NCBI GenBank assembly: GCA_022496805.1
Contig: CM040090.1
Location: 17,974,001 to 18,038,000 of the forward strand
Direction: 5' to 3'
Source: Pohlia nutans
Lineage: Eukaryota; Streptophyta; Bryopsida; Bryales; Mniaceae
Length of the DNA: 64,000 bases
The translations under genes were made by a program, and so were the position numbers. The notes beneath the pieces were generated by a model. That model was not told the DNA's origin. It made no database searches and saw nothing but the letters and a program-made list of their open reading frames with translations. Of the stretch, positions 24,730 through 35,526 are shown one piece after another; position 1 is the stretch's first letter; the number at the start of each line of letters is the position of its first letter.

Positions 24730-25557
24730 TTAACCCCTAATTGGCCAACCATGCATATTTTGCATGATGTACAGAAGCAAATTTCGTTTTTTCATTCAAC
24801 ATGCAATTTTTGGAGTGTGAAATTTTTACTAGTTTTTTTATGAAAATTTAGCTTATTGCACATGTGAACCAATAAGAAAGTTGATGATTTGTGAAACTTT
24901 TATGCCTCATTTCATGTTGTTGTCTTTCACCAAAAATTTTGAAGATTTTAGTCTAAAAGTGCTCTTGAAAAAGTCAACTCATAAAATTAAGGAACCAAAA
25001 AATCCAAAAAAATCACTACACTTAAAATACCGTGGTACCATAGCAGGTTTGTCATAAAATAATTCTAAAAATAAAAAACGTAAAAATTATAAAATTCTAA
25101 AGACAGAAAAACGAATATAGAATAAATTAGTTTTTGAAATATTTTGTTATTTCTAAGGTATTTAAGGTCATTTTTACTGATTTTTTGCTAAAAAAAAAAT
25201 TGAGAAATTCAGTTTTTGAGAGGCGAACCTTATTTTTCAAAAAAAAAAAAAAATCGTTCGACATGTGGCGAACTTGCTATGGTGTTACGGTATTGCATTT
25301 CAACCCATCACAACAAATCTCATCTACATCTTATTCACAATCAAATTACAATATAATTTTGAATTTTAAGTTTCAAATTTTATAGAAAATATTGGCGATG
25401 GCGATTCCAAATCTAACTGCATGGATAGAATTTAAAATTCATAGTGTACAACTTTTATTCATACATTAAGTTCAAAATATCCCTCTTAGTTGCATTTTAT
25501 AATGCATAAATGCAAAAGTACCCAATTTGGACAGGTGTGAGGACGTTTAGGGACTAA
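24730..25557. mobile_element. TTAA-ended element, subfamily D
   Basis: 828 bp: TTAA-CCCCTAATTGGCC at the left and GGACGTTTAGGGA-CTAA at the right (one change in the duplication). The right-hand portion matches 9717-10342 in opposite orientation. The longest member seen; no long open frame. Confidence 0.7.
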
Positions 25558-27526
25558 ATGCCTTTAAATCAAAATAGTACTTGAATATATGACTTCTTAG
25601 GAAGTCTCAGTGTTGTATCCAATTTAGTGAGAGTTTACCCTTAAAAAGAGGCCCTAAAAGTAGCCCTTTTGGTCTTGGTCCTCGTGGCCTGGCGGTTCTT
25701 CTTCCAAAATACTCTTCATTCACGTTTGCCCTTTGGCCCATCGGCCCATAGTTTCTATCTCTATTAAAAAAAACATTTTCTAGTAACGTGCATTTATAAT
25801 TCTCTAATTAGCATTGAGTCAAAATTATGGAATCCAAATAAGTTATCAAAGTAATGAAATTATTCTTCCACCTAGTCCTTAGGGATTAAAGGTGTTTTCA
25901 ACTCTAATTCCAACAACATAATTTATCAAAAATAAATACTATAAATATTATAAATAAATATAAGAATCTTGGTTAGTCTTGTCTTAAACATGTGTTTGTT
26001 GAAGGCTTAAGTTTAAAAATGAAATTCAAAACTTTGAAAACAACAACTTTAAATTTCTCTTTAATTTCAAGTAGACATTCTAAGAGTAAAAATTATGAAA
26101 AATAAAAATACACATGAATTCTCTATGGACCATTTTACATATAAAAATATAATGACTTTTGTGTTAAATGAAAGACTAAAAGTAAATATGAATCTACGTG
26201 TAACCGTCTTAGTATTTTATTTTTGTAATAGGTTTGTACATAAAAAACAAAATGCCTTTGTTATAAAGGAAAGGACTAAAAGTAAACATAAATTCCGCGT
26301 GGAATTGTCTTGGTGATCACAAAGGCTAGGATGATCACATATATACATACAAAAAAAAACACCTTCTTCCATTGTATAAATGTCTTTAACTATTAGAGTA
26401 AGCTAGAAGTTATGATGAATTCCATGTGGAACCATTTTAGTGATCACATACACCAAGAAACACCCTCTTATAATGTACAAATAGATGTAAAAGAAACACA
26501 ATAAATTAAATTAAAATTTCCTTTTATGCTACATTAAGAATTTTTGCATGTAACAAGTAATTTTTCAATTTTAGGCTATTGTGCTTGTCTACCAAATTTG
26601 TAAAAATATAATATTTTTTTTAGTTTGATAACCTATTCCCCAAGAATTACATAGGCATTATTTTAACTCAAAAGATAATCTAGGTGGGATCAAAAATAGA
26701 ATTATTTTAAGAAGATTGTACAAACCTACTATGATATATTGATTTTAATTAAGAATACCATAGTACATGATTAGATTCGGCCATAGGGTGTCGAATATTT
26801 AATTATTTTTCTAAAAATAAATTCAACAATTGTACTATCTTACGTTGTGTTAATTAATAAATTTGTCCCAAAGTGCCACATGTCATCTTGTGATTGGTTA
26901 AGGGTGACGTGGATCACTCAAAATCTGATGTGGAAATTCAATTTCGACACCTAGCAATCTGAAACCGACCACAATGTATTTGATATTTTTTTCTTTAACT
27001 TTGAAACAAAAGTGAAAAAAAATCCTGAAATTTTGGCCTTTATTAAAGTAATATAATTAGTACTGAAAACGATCATTTTTTTCGATGTTTTACGTATGTT
27101 GTTGAGATGAACAAGGATAATTACATTCAATATACGTTTCACGTATGTTTATCGCATAAAAAAAATGTACAATTAACATATTACAAACATGACTTCCTAA
27201 GTTTATGATGACTATGATAATCATACAAAAGACAATCAAATTGAATACTGGTTCTATTTCCAAAGGATTAATTTAAAAATAAAAATAAAACCATCACCTA
27301 AAAAATTGAGACACATTTTCGCTTTCCAAAAATTTAGATATTTAATTTAATTTAATTTTGTTGATTGAAATTGAAAAATATTAAAATGAATGTAAAACAA
27401 ATCATTGCGGCATTCAAAACCATGAGCCGTGCACTCAAAAATTTAACGTAACATTACCATATGAGTAATTTAGGCATAGACCCTTGGTCTATAAATTCCC
27501 TCACGAGCAACTTAATTACCACTTTA
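25558..27526. other. AT-rich intergenic
   Basis: No gene. It holds the second dispersed-repeat copy (26860-26985) and a decayed relative of the 15.5-kb foldback near 27083-27200. Confidence 0.4.
26860..26985. repeat. Dispersed repeat, copy 2
   Basis: Matches 23925-24055, with a few substitutions (GTGGATCACTCAAAATCTGATG against GTGGACCTCTTAAAATCTGACG in the other copy). Confidence 0.85.
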
Positions 27527-28853
27527 AACACGCAATTCGCTATTTATGCACTTGGTCAAGTGCGTTCATTTCATGAGCAAATCTTGCTTAAATTTTTTTG
27601 TGTAAAAATTTCTCTAAAAAGAACGATTTTGTCGTTCTACAATTACTTTCATTGTAAACAAACAATTCTTTAATTTAATTTTTATTCTTATCTTTATCTT
27701 TTATTTTATTTTTTCTTTTATCTTTTCTTTATCTTGTTTCATTTATCTTATTTCTTTCTTGTCTTCAATTTATTTTCCTTCTTGACGTCCTTCTTGTCTT
27801 CTTCTTTTTCTTCTATTTTTTTTCATTCCCTCTTGTGGCAGCCGCAAATCCTTCGCCCGCACCAAAGACAAAAAAAAAAAAAAAAAAAAAAAAAAACAAC
27901 CTTTTTTTTTTTTTTTTTTTTTTTTTTTTGATTTTGTCTTCTTTTTTGTTTGGGGCTCATGAACCCTGAAAATATAAATTTTAAAAAATAAAAATTTAGG
28001 GTTCAGCCGCCGGCGGTTGAATCCTAAACGACGGAGGATGCACAAAAAATAAATAAAAAAAATAAAAAATAAAATAAAATTCTATTTTTAGTTTGCTGTG
28101 GGCTAGTGGGTGCGCGGCCGCGCACCCACTGCGTCATTTTCTCCTTTCTTCCTCTCTTCTCTTTCCCTCTCCCTCTTCCCTCTTCTTCTCTCTCCCCTCT
28201 CCCCTCTCCCCTCTCCTCAAATATATAGGGGAGAGAGAAGAAGAGGGAGAGAGGGAGAGAGGGAGAGGAGAGGAGAAAATGAGGTAGTGGGTGCGCGGCC
28301 GCGCACCCACTAGCCCACAACAAACTAAAAATAGATTTTATTTTTTTATTTTTTTATTTTTTGCATCCTCCGCCGTTTAGGGTTCAGCCGCCGGCGGCTG
28401 AACCCTAAATTTTTATTTTTTAAAATTTCTATTTTCAGGATTCATGAGCCCCAAACAATTTTATTTTTATTTTTTTTATTTTATTTTTTTTATTTTTTAT
28501 TTTTTTTATTTTTTTTTATTTTTTTTGTCTTTGGTGCAGGCGAAGGATTTGCGGCTGCCACAAGAGGAATGAAAAAAAATAGAAGAAAAAGAAGAAGACA
28601 AGAAAGAAATAAGATAAATGAAACAAGATAAAGAAAAGATAAAAGATAAAAGAAAATAAAAGATAAAGATAAAAGATAAAGATAAGAATAAAAATTAAAT
28701 TAAATAATTGTTTGTTTACAATGAAAGTAATTGTAGAACGACAAAAATGGTTGTTTTTTAGAGAAATTTTTACGACAATATTTTTAATGCTTCCGGGGAC
28801 CAAGTGCATGATTATATGGCCAAGTGCGTAAATAGCGAATTGCGTGTAATACA
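27527..28853. mobile_element. Large palindromic foldback element 1
   Basis: About 1.33 kb whose two halves are inverted copies. Outer ends: ACACGCAATTCGCTATTTA and the reverse complement at about 28835-28853. Next inward on each side are an ACAATTACTTTCATTGTAAA segment, a TTATCTTTTATTTT tract, TGCGGCTGCCACAAGAGG-like sequence, poly(A/T), AGGGTTCAGCCGCCGGCGG, and a 26-bp perfect palindrome with core GTGCGCGGCCGCGCAC (28105-28130 and 28286-28311). The centre is a pyrimidine tract followed by its purine complement around AATATATAGG near 28222. Open frames found on both strands here merely mirror each other and are not genes. Confidence 0.85.
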
Positions 28854-29297
28854 CAATCAGAATAAGTGATTTAAACTATTCACACCAAGTGTGAACACAT
28901 GTAGTCAATTACCTACAAGATTGCAACTATTATTACCATAACGGCTATTTTCACTATAACGGCTATTATTGCCATAACAAGTATGACGATTATGAACACT
29001 TGTTTTGTTAAAAGTGCACATGTTGAAATTTTGTACGATTGAAGAAAGTATTGTCATGCTTTACCTATAAAGTGTCAAAATTGAATGTACATTGCATAAA
29101 AAAATTGTAGTTCGAATTTAAAAAAGGGTGGGTATGTTCCTGTATCCCACCACATAGGTGTTAATGTCAAGAACTAGTAGGGAAGTATTTCAAACAAACA
29201 AAGCTAAGGCCACCTTGTTGATTCACTTTCTAGATACCCCTGATATACATGACACAATTTGAGTTGTCAAATCGACATTAAATAGTTTTAGAGATGA
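28854..29297. other. AT-rich intergenic
   Basis: No gene seen. A small tandem motif, TAACGGCTATTATT(G/A)CC(A/T), repeats about three times near 28930-28980. Confidence 0.4.
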
Positions 29298-29627
29298 TAT
29301 TAGAGTTAACCGAAAAGAAGGCCATGGAACATGTCTTTTCAACCTCTTTCAAGCGCTCTTTTGAGCTCCCTTGAGCTATGTTTGGGTTGAATAGTGTCGT
29401 GTCATAACTTGTCCCCTTGTGGACCATGGGCTTGGAGCTTTGGTAGGAGGTGTGGAAGTCATTGCGAAGTGTGGAGAATAATGGCAGTGGCTTGCTTTAG
29501 ATTGTCTCCCAACTCACCTTAAACTAGTTTTCGGTCTATTTATATTTCAATATGAGTTCAAGAGGAGTTCAAGAGGAATTTGCTAAAACTTTCCTCTTTG
29601 AGTTCACTTTTCGGTTAACTCTATTAT
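29298..29627. mobile_element. MITE-like repeat with TTAACCGAAAAG ends
   Basis: 330 bp with terminal repeat AGAGTTAACCGAAAAG / CTTTTCGGTTAACTCT. A second, inverted copy is at 16545-16860. Here the inverted repeat extends beyond TTAA, so TTAA is part of the terminus and not a target duplication; it is a separate family from the CCCCTAAACG elements. Confidence 0.75.
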
Positions 29628-30040
29628 ACAAAACAAAACTAGCAATCATAAAATTATTTTTCTTCCAAATTTTTAGCAAAAAAATGTCAGGTTATGGTAA
29701 TCTAAAGAATGATTTTAATCTAACTACTCAGTCATTGACTCATTACGATACATCAACTCAAATTTAAAGTCTCTCTTACAAACTTATATTTGACGGCTAA
29801 ATCAATTTTTCATGAATTTGAAGACCACCAAGCTCTTACACGTATAATAATGAGAGATCCCTAAGCTCTTTAATACCCTATAACTATTTAAAGTGACAAA
29901 AATAAGAATATATTAAAGAGAACGACATGGTATCTTATTCAAATATAATGTGACGTGAAGATTAACTCTATTTATCATGGTAACTTTCAAACATATTTTT
30001 ACTACAGTATATTTTGCTACCTTCTTTAAAACTTCCTACA

Positions 30041-30808
30041 TTAACCTTTTAACGTCCCGATTCAACATTGTTTTCTAAAAAGGGTTACAATTTTTTTGAT
30101 GAAAACCAAAAATAGGAACACACATTTCGTTAAAACTGAACCATATTTCGTTAAAACAAAACTACCAGACTGAAAAAGCGATGGAGAGTGTTGCCCTTCT
30201 CAATAGAGATAGGTCCCCAAATTTCCTACATTGTTCTTATTTGTGAAGTAAGAGCACTGTAGAAAAACCGGGACCTATCTCTATTGAGAAGGACAACTCT
30301 CCCTATTATTTTCTAGTCTAGTAGTTCAATTTTAACGAAATGTGGTTTAATTTCAACAAAATGTGTGTTTACGGTTCATGGTCAAAGCAAAGTTGTAAAT
30401 GTCAATTTGAAGGTCACATTTGTATGGTTGGATTTATTCTATTTTTATTTAATATTTTTAAATTAAAATTTCAAGGTTTTCTCTTGAAATTCAATTTAAA
30501 ATCCCAAAGTAGCACATTTAAAAAAAAATATGGTAATGAAATTGGAATAACATGCACTACAAGATAGAATGGTTTCCATTATTTAATTATACTTATTTAG
30601 GAAAATCATATTTAAAGTCCCACTTTTTAAACTAAGAATGAAAATTGACATAAACCATTTCTATTGTTTTTTTTTTAAAATTATAATAACCTATTATGAA
30701 AATCCAAACCGTACAAAGGATAGTCAACTTGCTCAAGAACCAAGAGAAATTTAAATGGATGAAAACTGTACAATTTGAATGAGAATCTAGCAATTTCAAT
30801 CTGGCACA
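30041..30808. mobile_element. TTAA-ended element, subfamily E, interrupted and truncated
   Basis: The left end is TTAA-CCTTTTAACGTCCC. The interior resembles 41592-42132 (GATGAAAACCA, GCAAAGTTGTAAATGTCAAT, CACATTTGTATG). A foldback repeat (30117-30370) is inserted. The expected right end (CCTCAAAGGG-TTAA-like) is missing where the next element begins at 30809. Confidence 0.6.
30117..30370. mobile_element. Foldback repeat nested in a TTAA element
   Basis: Left arm AACACACATTTCGTTAAAAC pairs with the right-arm end CAACAAAATGTGTGTTT. The inner stem, TTCTCAATAGAGATAGGTCC and its complement, is almost perfect over about 30 bp around a 50-nt loop. The sister copy at 41.66 kb lacks it at the same point. 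Confidence 0.75.
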
Positions 30809-31344
30809 CTAACCCCTAAAGGACCAAGGTTGATATTCCAAGTTCGGTCAACTCAATATAGAATAAGTGTTGATCCACAATTCTTGAGATTTTTTTGTAA
30901 TGATTCTACTCTCTGTAACAAAGATGGAATGGTCATTTTTGTACATAGGTGATGTATAGATTAAAAGATACAATCATGCAAAGGTGAAAACCTAATTGCA
31001 GGCAGCTCCTAAATTTTTTCATTCAATGAGCTATGCATCTGAATTTTTGCACACAATGAACTAATATCCCCATATACAGAACTGCCAATTTCATTTTACC
31101 AAATTTGAGACTGAACTTTGCATTTCGGGCATTTTCTGAGAGTTTCAAACTCGGACAACAAGCCAAAAAAGAAAGTGCAACCAACTTTGAAGCTTATAAT
31201 CTTGTGACAAATTCAAGTTGGTTGAAATATTCTATGGTTGGATTGGTCAAAAGGGTTTTATATCAAAAACTATTTGTGTCTCTATGAGAAGGTGTACTTT
31301 GCAGTGTTTGGATAGAAACAAAGTTGTGGTCCTTTAGAGGTTAA
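30809..31344. mobile_element. TTAA-ended element
   Basis: 536 bp: CTAA-CCCCTAAAGGACCAAG at the left and GGTCCTTTAGAGG-TTAA at the right. The right end is caught up in a 101-bp tandem repeat. Confidence 0.75.
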
Positions 31345-31588
31345 AGGGTTAAGAATCCAAAAGTTTTGAATTCAACAAGTGAATATGAGAAGATGTACTT
31401 TGCAGTGTTTGGATAGAAACAAAGTTGTGGTCCTTTAGAGGTTAAAGGGTTAAGAATCCAAAAGTTTTGAATTCAACAAGTGAATATGAGAAGATGTACT
31501 TTGCAGTGTTTGGATAGAAACAAAGTTGTGGTCCTTTAGAGGTTAAAGGGTTAAGAATCCAAAAGTTTTGAATTCAACAAGTGAATAT
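31284..31588. repeat. 101-bp tandem repeat, three copies
   Basis: Copies start at 31284, 31385 and 31486 and are nearly identical (ATGAGAAGGTGTACTTTGCAG in the first, AGATG in the other two). Each unit carries the right end of the TTAA element (TGGTCCTTTAGAGGTTAAAG), so the element terminus itself is triplicated. Confidence 0.95.
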
Positions 31589-32417
31589 CTTGAAATCAAT
31601 GTAATTCAACTCATTTTTTAATTTGATTTTTGAAACCACATGGATGCTTTATTTCCATTGCAGTTCAACTCATTTTTACATAACAACTTTGTTTATGATC
31701 TATTTTAAACATCGATAATAATAATGAAATTTGAATTTCTAATTGGTTTTTCCTCTCAAGACATTTGCCTTTTCTTTCTTTTTTTCACATGGCGTGCCCA
31801 TGTGAAAACTGCTGCCTTTCTGTCATTCAATATCGCTTTGAAAGAGGCAAATTCCAACTCTGAGTTTAGGCATATACAGGATAATCGAGGTTGTCATATT
31901 ATCAACAGACTGGACACTCGAACACCTAGTAAGAGAGTCTTTTATAGCGGTAGTAACTTATGTGTCTGTCTAAAGAAAAATGAATTGACTCTAGCTGCAC
32001 CGACCCACTGTAGATTGTGACCAGGTCTGTCAAATTTTCATGAAGTGGATAAGTAATCAAAGCCGACATGGTTTTACAAATTGCCCATTTGCCCCATGAA
32101 TACTGTCGTAGCTAAAACATCTGTGTTTTTATCAGAACACGGACAACCGTGCAGAGCCCTAAGCTTGCGGAATTTGAGCTAAAATTTGCTAACGTTGTTT
32201 TAACCTTTTCATACACCCTGAGCTCACGGCAAGCCTTACCGATTGCGATGTGCAACTATGTGGGCCACACAAACCAATATGTACATTTTTGTAAGAAAGG
32301 TTTCCCACACGTACTAGTACTTTATGCAGTTACTTGAACACTGGCAGACAAATTACACCTGGTCCTAAAGCACTCTCTATAATCACAACCTTCAACACCA
32401 TAACCTGAAACTCGGTA
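31589..32417. other. Intergenic downstream of the SNARE gene
   Basis: No gene recognised; probably includes the 3' UTR of the minus-strand gene. Confidence 0.35.
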
Positions 32418-33766
32418 CTACAAGAGTTTGAACAATATCAAGACCAAGACCACTACCACAACCATCAAAATAATCATAAACCCAAGCGACCATCCCTGAC
32501 CTAGGTTCTTGTTCAAATACCCAAGTCTTTTCTGTGCCGCCTGCAGATCAGAAATGAGCGGGGATAAGATACAAACCTAATCATACGGCATCATATGCAT
32601 CCATGATACATGAAGAAAATCACACTTGCCAAAGTTGCAAATATAAATGCCCCAAATTGAACAAAGTTCAACTCTGAGGACACTAACACCAACTCGTCAA
32701 CCCAAAAGTAGTAAAAAAGCTAAAGCCGTAACACAGTAGACAAGATCGAAGAACGAACTCACCAGGAGCTTGTTATTCGTTACATCTGCACTTTGGTCCA
32801 TGTCGTCCTGCAGAAATCGAATAAAAAGTATAAGCATATACAGTTAATAAGACGGTAGAAAAATTTGAACAATTTTAGGTGATCATAACGTACCAGTAAA
32901 CGGGTATGAAGGTCCAGCTCTTCATTAACAGCAAGTGCGATATGTTTAGTACTAAGGACTGTATGTTCGAGACTCTCCAGATCCTGGTCTTGCTCTGCAT
33001 CACGTTCAGTTATTTCAGTCCTAGCCAGACATATATACCACAAATTGAAAATTCGGCAAGAAATCGAATGCATCACTGAGTTACCTTTCATTATTTGCCT
33101 TTGTAATTTCACTAATCCACTGTTATCTACGCCCTTAGTTCGACTTGTCTCCACTGGTGTAATTCCACCTTCCATCAAACTTGCCCTGCAATAACGTGCT
33201 GTCAAAAAGAGGCATCAACATGAAAATCAGCTCCTAAACCTTAAACACCTCAGAAGCTTTTAACAGGTGAGAAGTTCACACCTGTTGTCTTGTAAAGAGG
33301 AGAGCGATGCAGACATCTCCTTGGATTTGTAACGCATATCCACGAGCATGTTTTGCCGCCGATGCAATTCTTTCTCATTCCTAGTCAGTTTCCAGTATGT
33401 AAGAGCAGAGAAAAACGAAAAACAAGATGTTTCACAATTACTAAGGACCTCTAAACGCCATAAGGTTTCCAGAAAGAGCGAATCTATGCCATCTTCCACC
33501 GATCATTTCTCCAGCACAAAGAGTAATGTTCGCATGTGACAGATGCCAAAAACTTACAAACTGGCCTTCAAATTGCCATTCTGAAGAAGCGATTCAAGGC
33601 GATCCAGCTTATTGTTCAGCATCGCCAGTTTCCGACGAATAACAGAAACGATTCGAATGCCCTCGCTCGAGTGAGGAGGCAAATCATTCTTCTCGGCGAT
33701 GCGGCCATCGATGTCTTCCGCCAGACGAGCCGCTTCTTGACACTCCTTAGTCCACGAATCCGCCAT
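32418..33766 (-). CDS. SYP5: Qc-SNARE, SYP5 (SYP51/52) type
   Basis: Six exons on the minus strand: 33766-33558, 33380-33282, 33185-33085, 32994-32894, 32807-32763 and 32540-32418, with GT-AG introns and consistent phase, giving 225 residues (Arabidopsis SYP51/52 are about 232). N-terminal helical region: MADSWTKECQEAARLAEDID, then SVIRRKLAMLNNKLDRLESL. SNARE motif about residues 137-197 (EQDQDLESLEHTVLSTKHIA, LAVNEELDLHTRLLDDMDQS). C-terminal membrane anchor about 203-225 (Val/Leu/Ile-rich) and a very short lumenal tail. SYP5 proteins act in fusion at the prevacuolar compartment and vacuole. Residue 166, where the zero-layer Gln should be, is His (codon CAT, 32906-32908). Otherwise intact, with no stops, so it looks functional. 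The symbol names the family; SYP51 and SYP52 cannot be separated here. Confidence 0.93.
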
Positions 33767-34140
33767 CCCTCTAAAAATTCAGCAGACCGATTTCCAAACC
33801 CTAATAATTCGGGCCAGCTCAATTCGCCTTATTCCTCCCTTCACAGTAGGGTTTCAAAAAAAAAAACCGCAAGAAGGAACCTGTCGCTGAATTTTTTTTG
33901 AACTAAGGATCCGATCGCTCAGCGCTCTGAGCAAATTCCTCGCCTCGCTTTGCTGCGAAATCGTTCCAGGGAAACCTCGAAGAGCAAAGGCAGAGAATTG
34001 CAAAACGAAGAGAAGACAAACGTCGGGAGCTTTCCTCGCGATTGGTAGGTAGGAAGGTGTGGTAGGTCGTGAGGTGGCACTGGGTACATATGAGGTGGCT
34101 TTGGCCGGGACATCCACGTGGCTCTCGTCCATGTACAAGG
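33767..34140 (-). promoter_or_regulatory. Likely 5' UTR and promoter of the SYP5 gene
   Basis: GC-richer sequence immediately upstream of the start codon, ending near 34140 where the sequence turns AT-rich. Inferred from position and composition only; no TATA box was assigned. Confidence 0.3.
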
Positions 34141-34259
34141 GTGTGAGGGAATCTAAAGCTGATCGCCCTGCTTATCCAAAGGCCAGCCTTTACATTCTTG
34201 GGCTAAAATGTACACTATTTGAACATGAGAGTCTAGGGTCAATTTGAAGTCGCTTATAC

Positions 34260-34977
34260 CATAGCAGGGTACTACAAATGTAATCATTTTATCTTATATT
34301 TTATCAAGATCAGAAATTGCATGAAGTTTAATATGTTTAGAATTTTAAAAATTACACCATGAAGGTGGCAGAGTAAGGGGTTGTTCGTAGGTTGTTCAGT
34401 AAAATTCAAGATTAGCCCTGAACCATCGTAAGTTGCAATGAATGAACGAATTGTAACGACTTTTCTATAGCAACCCTGAAAGCTTTCAAAATTACTCATA
34501 AAAATTGATGACACTTTTTTCAAATTTTTTTTATAGATTTTATTTTAATTCTCGAATTTTTAAAATAATTATTAGACATTGTGTCCATTCTAGGAGTAGA
34601 CTACAATAACTAACACTTTGAGAATTCATGGTTTATTCATGTGGTATTCACAAAGTATGTGCAAAATTTAGTTGATAGTAATGTCATTCTTTAACTCAAA
34701 ACATTGCATCGTGTAAATAAAATTTTGCTTCGTGTTGTTTCAACAGTAATCATGAATGAGGTTTAAATATTGAAGTGGGATTCAAATTTTGTTGAATTGA
34801 AAGATAAACTTTTTTTTTCTGATTGATAACAAGATTTAACAAAAACCAAGAGGGTTTAATCAATATAGGACTAAAGAGCCTATTTTGGATTTTTAACAAT
34901 TTTACACAAGCAATTGCAATGCTAATTTTATCCTATGTTGAAAATTTTGATATAGATGCGTATAAAGAATCATTACC
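34260..34977. other. AT-rich intergenic
   Basis: No gene or bounded repeat recognised. Confidence 0.35.
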
Positions 34978-35526
34978 TTAACTCTTAAGTGGCCAAACGA
35001 CCATTTTGTGGTCATTGCATTTTTTTATAGGCTGCCCTGGATGAAAAAGAATACATAAAAAAAAAACACCTTAAAAAAGGAAATTTAATTTAATTTCCAA
35101 CCCAATTTGAATCATGTCAATTCAAGTTAAATTGCAAGGAGAATCTTTCAAAAATAAAAACCTCAATACTCGCCTCAATATTATTCTAGTGTTATGAGAT
35201 TTACAATTTGGAAAAGTAATGATGTTCTCTCCTTTGAAACAATTGCTTTTGTTAATTTCAGAATACAATATCTAGTTCTAACCAATCATACGCAATTTTA
35301 AGTTCTAAAAATGGAGTTTGTAATTTTGATAAAATCTTGAAGTTAAATCTTCTAAATTCGTTACATGAAGAACTATAACGATTTTTGGAAATTTAACCAT
35401 ACAAAGAATTCAAAAACATTATGCTTTTCATTTTTTCTATTGTTCAAAAATTCATCGAAGATAAAGAGGTCAAATATTATAGCACATCCACATTTTATTC
35501 AATACCCTTTTGTCATCAAGGGTTAA
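34978..35526. mobile_element. TTAA-ended element, subfamily F
   Basis: 549 bp: TTAA-CTCTTAAGTGGCC at the left and TTTTGTCATCAAGGG-TTAA at the right. Inverted relative of 10380-10929; both carry GGCTGCCC / GGGCAGCC next to one end and ATTGACATGATTCAAATTGG-like text. Confidence 0.7.

Noticed and set aside
28024..28323. Overlapping open frames on both strands at 27.7-28.9 kb, with the same start MLWASGCAAAHPL on plus and minus
   Set aside because: They are mirror readings of the two arms of the foldback and consist of low-complexity tracts.
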